Shown piece after piece: positions 53,187-56,541 of a stretch of DNA of 56,541 nt. The position numbers and the translations under genes were made by a program. Location: the NCBI GenBank assembly GCA_964419055.1, contig CAYQNU010000021.1:1-56541 (forward strand), written 5' to 3'. Within the stretch, counting starts at the first letter, position 1; the number at the start of each line of letters is the position of its first letter. Source of the DNA: CAYQNU01 sp964419055 (GTDB taxonomy: Bacteria > Bacteroidota > Bacteroidia > Flavobacteriales_D > Parvicellaceae). Below the pieces are notes generated by a model. That model was not told the DNA's origin. It did no database searches and saw only the letters and a list, made by a program, of their open reading frames with translations.

Positions 53187-54104
53187 CTATGTGTTTTGAA
53201 TAAAATAGCATGCAACTTTTGATGTCGGCTCAAAGAACACAAATAAGTCCCCGTCCCCCCAGAAATTTAGTTCTTCATAATAATGTCTGTAATATTCGTC
53301 TTTGGGAGTTACATTGGTTCTTAGTGCTGTCACTCCATTGCCTTGTAATTGGCAAAGAAATCTCATTGTCTTATTAGTCTTTGGGCAGCGAGGAATGTCA
53401 GGGTGCTGTATCCATTTGGGAACTCCTGCTGCACCGAGACCGTAACCATAACCATAAATCTCATTTGCATTAAACCTGACACCTTTAAAAATTATTTCTG
53501 TATCCTTGTTTAAATCGTCAGTAAACGATGTCTCGGATTTTTCAATCTCAGATTGGTTTACAATCAACGGACTTAATGGGTTAGAGTAATCAATAAACAG
53601 AAATTCAAAGTTTAAGAATATCGGACAAATCAAATGTAACTTAAACGGAAGCCAATCGAATGCTTTGTCCTTGTTGTTAATAAAACCGAGATATTGAAGT
53701 GGAACAACAAAATTGTTTTTAGGCATAATGAATTCGGCAGGAATCTCTCCACCTATTTGATGAATGCCGATTTCATCAATTTCAAAGTCATAAAGTTTAT
53801 GTATTGGTAAGTCCTGATACTTTAATTTACCTATCGCTTTATCAAGCTGAAGGTTTTTAGTTAAGTGGTCGTCTTTGCCTAATTTTTCACCTTCATAATA
53901 AATTGCGCCATCAACAAGCAAACCCTTGTCATTATAGATTAAATGAATATAAGGGTCTAAATTAATTGCAGTTTGTCGGTCAATGACCGCTTGGGTTTGT
54001 AAAAAGCTTTCGCAACGCTCACTACCATCCAACGAAACTTCACAACCTCCTAAAAAATGCTCCTTTTTTATGTCGGTTGAAAACAACTTTTTAAAAATAT
54101 TCAT
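53187..54104 (-). CDS. Unknown soluble protein, possibly YwqG/DUF1963-like (cassette gene)
   Basis: 305 aa, no signal peptide. Features: HFLGGCEVSLDGSERCESF near the N-terminus, AGVPKWIQHPDIPRCPKTNKTMRFLCQLQGNG in the last third, and a C-terminal FWGDGDLFVFFEPTSKVACYF. The GVPxWxQ...P.C..C..M.FLxQ and GDGDLFxF pattern recalls DUF1963 (YwqG), a family of unknown function often seen in toxin-immunity or accessory loci. The match is partial. A repeat with a promoter lies upstream at 54156-54319. Confidence 0.5.
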   Translation of the reverse strand: MNIFKKLFSTDIKKEHFLGGCEVSLDGSERCESFLQTQAVIDRQTAINLDPYIHLIYNDKGLLVDGAIYYEGEKLGKDDHLTKNLQLDKAIGKLKYQDLPIHKLYDFEIDEIGIHQIGGEIPAEFIMPKNNFVVPLQYLGFINNKDKAFDWLPFKLHLICPIFLNFEFLFIDYSNPLSPLIVNQSEIEKSETSFTDDLNKDTEIIFKGVRFNANEIYGYGYGLGAAGVPKWIQHPDIPRCPKTNKTMRFLCQLQGNGVTALRTNVTPKDEYYRHYYEELNFWGDGDLFVFFEPTSKVACYFIQNT

Positions 54105-54155
54105 GTCATTTGTTTTTAGTTTAACTCTAGAGTTAGCATTGTCTTCTTAACTTGT

Positions 54156-54319
54156 GTATATGTCTGATTGTATCAGGTTTATTTTTTACAAATATAATTT
54201 TTATTTAATTACCTTTAATCAAAAGTACTTAAAGGTGAAATAGGATTTTTATGAAATGAAAAAATCGTTTTTTTTTGTTCAACACTATTTCAATCGGGGA
54301 GTTTGGCTTTAAAACTATT
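54156..54319 (-). repeat. Dispersed ~165-bp repeat, copy B
   Basis: Aligns with copy A along its length with a few substitutions and small indels. A third, shorter relative occurs at about 55318-55380 (TTAGGTTTATTTTTTACAAATATAATTTT...AAGTAC). Confidence 0.85.
54189..54196 (-). promoter_or_regulatory. TATATTTG promoter box (copy B)
   Basis: Minus-strand TATATTTG, with TTG 23 bp upstream (plus-strand CAA after 23 bp), 85 bp before the gene starting at 54104. This fits the TTG-N17-23-TAnnTTTG consensus. Confidence 0.6.
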
Positions 54320-54336
54320 GAAATCATAAAAAGAAG

Positions 54337-54448
54337 TAACGGATTGCATGAGGCTTGTGGCGGTTTCGGAGCACTTTCCTATCCACTGTAAATGAACCAT
54401 ACTAAGGTGCAAAAACCACCCGGGTAGCCGTACACCCGGCATAAGTTA
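54337..54448 (-). repeat. attC-like palindrome 4
   Basis: Bounded by TAACG (54337-54341) and GTTA (54445-54448). Inner pairs: GTGG...CCAC, GCAC...GTGC and a perfect CCGGGT (54420-54425) with ACCCGG (54434-54439). The TAA stop codon of the gene to its right (54446-54448) is part of the boundary. Confidence 0.55.
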
Positions 54449-54772
54449 TATGCTTTTATGTAGAGCGTTTTTTCTTTTTTTATTTCTTACCATCCAATAA
54501 GACAATAAGGATATAATTATAACTAAGAAAATACCTTCTTCAATCAGATACGGATTATCGGTATACGTGTATCCTGAATCCAAATACTTTTGTTCTTTAA
54601 TTTCATAAACTTCTCCAACTGCTTCCCAACCAATCAATCCAGGTAGATGATGATCCGTCTCTGCCCAATACAATTGTTTGGTTAAGTGATTTACAACTAA
54701 ATAGTCAACAGTAGCAAAAACTTTTGTTGAAAGAAGTGCAAAAAGTAGTATTGAATACAGTCTTATTTTCAT
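54446..54772 (-). CDS. Small signal-peptide protein with C-terminal anchor, unknown
   Basis: 108 aa. Signal peptide 1-20 (ending VFA), a short Trp-containing extracytoplasmic region (YLVVNHLTKQLYWAETDHHLPGLIGWEAVGEVYE), and a C-terminal helix (IFLVIIISLLSYWMV) before a basic tail (RNKKRKN). Overlaps the upstream gene by 4 bp (ATGA-type coupling), so both are made from one message. No family recognised. Confidence 0.55.
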   Translation of the reverse strand: MKIRLYSILLFALLSTKVFATVDYLVVNHLTKQLYWAETDHHLPGLIGWEAVGEVYEIKEQKYLDSGYTYTDNPYLIEEGIFLVIIISLLSYWMVRNKKRKNALHKSI

Positions 54773-55233
54773 TTCATTTCAGGAATTCTAAATTTCAAAA
54801 AAACCTTCTTTATCAACTCGGTCTGTGAAATCTCAATTGTTTGTTCTTCTCGTCCATCAGCTTTCCAAATTGTCAAAGCTTTGACTGTAAACTCAAGAGC
54901 ATCATTCATACTTGGAGGAGAAAAAGCTTTATCGAAGTCAGTCCAAAAGGTCGTTTCTAGTTTCTCCAATTTAGTCAATTCGCAGTTGTGTCTTTCAAAG
55001 TGATTTGGAAGCCAATTCACATAATCATTCATTAACTGTCTGATTTCTTTCGATTTTGCTTGTTCTGGTTGAATGGTCTGATTAACAAAGTCAAAAGTTG
55101 ATTTGGGTTCAAGTCCGAAGTTGTATAAGTCAATCAAAACGTTCACAGCAAGATGCCCACTTTTCATAAAGTCAATGCTAATGAAAGAGTGGGTGAAATT
55201 GTGAATTGCCGATTTGTAATTCTTGTACTTCAT
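54769..55233 (-). CDS. Unknown helical protein (cassette gene)
   Basis: 154 aa, soluble, mainly helical: YKSAIHNFTHSFISIDFM, HLAVNVLIDLYNFGL, EQAKSKEIRQLMNDYVNWLPNHFERHNCELTKLEKLETTFWTDFDKAF. The final residues (ELIKKVFLKFRIPEMK) are basic. No family recognised. First gene of a two-gene cassette, coupled to the 54446 gene. A promoter box lies at 55337-55344. Confidence 0.55.
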   Translation of the reverse strand: MKYKNYKSAIHNFTHSFISIDFMKSGHLAVNVLIDLYNFGLEPKSTFDFVNQTIQPEQAKSKEIRQLMNDYVNWLPNHFERHNCELTKLEKLETTFWTDFDKAFSPPSMNDALEFTVKALTIWKADGREEQTIEISQTELIKKVFLKFRIPEMK

Positions 55234-55336
55234 TTTTTTTTCAAATGCCCAAAACTTATATATTTGTCTAATACTATCCGACCTCTAAACCCAAATATGG
55301 TCAGCTAAGTCTAGTTATTGTTAGGTTTATTTTTTA

Positions 55337-55344
55337 CAAATATA
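55337..55344 (-). promoter_or_regulatory. TATATTTG promoter box (repeat copy C, partial)
   Basis: The same box as in copies A and B, 104 bp before the gene starting at 55233. A TTG is 24 bp further upstream. Confidence 0.55.
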
Positions 55345-55526
55345 ATTTTATTTTGATTACTTTTTATCCAAACAAGAAGTACATTTCAAAATTAGTTGTT
55401 GTACATAAATGAACATCAAAATTGTTTGTCGTTCATATTCTTTTAAAAATGATTGTCAAACACATTTGATTAACATAAATTCAGATCAAAATAGGTAGAT
55501 GTAAACCTTTGTAAGGGTTAGTTTTT

Positions 55527-56441
55527 CTATTTTTCAGTTGTTGTGTAAAAGTCATAAGTGGCTTTTGCAATGTCTGCTATAATTTTTTCATTCGTGTCAA
55601 AATCTTCTTTTGATTCACTCACAAATACACTTATGATAAAGTATTCACCATTTGGTAAAAAAACGATACCAATATTATTAACTGCGGCAGTAATTCCTGT
55701 TTCTTCGTTTGTTCCTGACCAACCTGTCTTGTGAGCTACAACTGTTCCTTCTGGCAATTGTCCTCTGATACGGTTTTTGCCAGTTGTGGTCTCTTTATTT
55801 GTTTTCCAAAAAAAGTCATAACTGCTTTTTGAAAGCAAATTGTTTTTATTCTCATAAAATAATTTAAGAGTTTGGCTTGCTGCTTTCGGTGTAGTCCAAT
55901 TTTGGAACATATTTTCCCACTTGGCCTGCATTTATTCTTCGGTAAAAGTGATTTCTATATCATTTATGCCACTTTTCTTAATGTATTCTTCTACCGTTTT
56001 GGGTGTTCCGATTAGGCGTATTAATACATCACAAGCCGCATTGTCGCTGTGAGAAACGGAATATTGAATTAGTTTTCCAATAGTAAAAGTTCCACCATTA
56101 GGATTTTCGTCTCTAAGAGGGCTCCAAAAATCTTCCGGTAAAAGTTCATCTTTGCTAATCTCAATTTTTTGGTCTAAGGAAAGTTTTCCTTTGTCAACTT
56201 CCGATAATACTGCTAATGCTATGTGGAACTTAAATACGCTTTGCATCGGAAATCGCTTGTCTCCATTCAGTGAAAGGGTGTCTTTTCCGTTGTTACCAAT
56301 TATTGAAACTCCAACTACTGCGTTTTTGTCGGATAATAGTTGCTGAATTTTATTTCGCAGTAAGTCTGTCTTATCGGACGGAGTTTTACAACTTGTAAAG
56401 AATACTAAAAGTAAAACTGTCAGTTGAAAAAGGCTATTCAT
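55527..56441 (-). pseudogene. Class A (A2-like) beta-lactamase lipoprotein interrupted by one in-frame stop
   Basis: Two minus-strand frames, 169 codons (56441-55932) and 134 codons (55931-55527), lie in the same frame with only a TAA codon (55932-55934) between them. Joined, they give about 304 residues, the usual length. The N-terminal part has a lipoprotein signal (lipobox FTSC, Cys18), the active site SVFK (Ser68-Lys71, Ambler 70-73) and SDN (132-134, Ambler 130-132). The C-terminal part has KTG (68-70 of that part, Ambler 234-236). The stop falls in the omega loop just after TEE, where A2 enzymes such as PER and CfxA have Glu166. A single base change (for example CAA or GAA to TAA) explains it. 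Unless the stop is read through, no active enzyme is expected. Penicillins or cephalosporins would be the presumed substrates. Confidence 0.82.
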
Positions 56442-56485
56442 TTTTATTCTTTAGTTTAGTTATGTATCGTCATTAAAATTGTAGG

Positions 56486-56541
56486 TAACGGTTTGGGTAT
56501 TGCCGAAGGCGGGGATTTTTAGCACAAAAGTTCAATCGAAG
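56486..56541 (-). repeat. Start of a further attC-like repeat (cut by window end)
   Basis: TAACGGTTTGGGTATTGCCGAAG at 56486 onward resembles the start of the other spacers (TAACG plus palindrome). It lies 45 bp before the beta-lactamase start codon, on the plus-strand side. The rest is outside the window. Confidence 0.45.

Larger units (their letters stand above)
54105..54445. other. Non-coding spacer holding repeat copy B and an attC-like palindrome
   Basis: 341 bp without a gene. It holds dispersed repeat copy B (54156-54319) with a minus-strand promoter box, then the palindrome 54337-54448. A TTAACTCTAGAGTTAG palindrome (about 54121-54135) is just upstream of the 54104 start. Confidence 0.7.

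Noticed and set aside
52982..53242. A separate gene at 52982-53242 on the minus strand
   Set aside because: It lies over the start of the membrane-protein gene, the spacer and the end of the 53187 gene, and looks like a read-through frame of the spacer.

Overview
The window looks like a piece of an AT-rich Bacteroidetes chromosome, most likely order Flavobacteriales. The evidence is a gliding-type GldA ATPase, a PorP/SprF protein, very large secreted proteins with type A or type B type IX secretion system (T9SS) tails, TAnnTTTG promoter -7 boxes, a DUF2807/ECF-sigma/DUF4097-type operon and an HU-CCDC81/SPOR protein. A family inside the order (for example Crocinitomicaceae) cannot be fixed by eye. 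The assembly has two runs of exactly 100 N (102-201 and 25977-26076). Both sit inside repeats and are placeholders for gaps of unknown size.

Layout. 1-2.5 kb: 3' part of a repeat-rich T9SS type A exoprotein. 2.5-6.4 kb: small membrane protein, rsgA, gldA, then metK behind a likely SAM-II riboswitch. 6.6-16.8 kb: one giant gene (about 3,400 aa) with beta-helix, SprB, PKD and 13 copies of an ~87-aa module, ending in a type B tail. 17-20 kb: a DUF4268-like protein and a secreted trypsin-fold protease. 20-25.5 kb: envelope genes (multi-pass protein, coiled-coil protein, SPOR protein, cyclophilin lipoprotein overlapping a membrane J-protein). 25.5-29.6 kb: tandem ssb copies around a gap, DUF7793-like protein, TauE/SafE permease, VF530 and RidA proteins, PaaE-like reductase. 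29.8-37.9 kb: response regulator, glycosyltransferase-like protein, TerC, sucC, hydrolase, lipoprotein, aroQ, short-chain dehydrogenase, unknown secreted protein and Nudix hydrolase. 38-43 kb: VWA protein, then an envelope-stress-like operon (DUF2807 lipoprotein, beta-barrel protein, ECF sigma factor, membrane anti-sigma candidate, DUF4097-like protein) behind a candidate self-recognised ECF promoter. 43.7-49.7 kb: a second type B repeat protein with its PorP/SprF partner, and lipoproteins. 49.8-50.5 kb: a second TauE/SafE permease.

From about 50.55 kb to the end the character changes. All genes are small, on the minus strand and mostly unrecognised. They are separated by long imperfect palindromes bounded by TAAC and GTTA, and stop codons sit in or next to the TAAC end. 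Three intergenic regions share a dispersed repeat that carries a minus-strand promoter. This resembles an integron-like gene-cassette array without a visible integrase. Its last complete member is a class A (A2-like) beta-lactamase lipoprotein split by a single in-frame TAA right after the expected catalytic Glu166 region.

The array is the strongest candidate for something under-described. The other main leads are the beta-lactamase nonsense codon, the ssb tandem duplication, the 525-bp higher-order repeat in the giant adhesin, promoters that predict leaderless mRNAs, and the ECF promoter.
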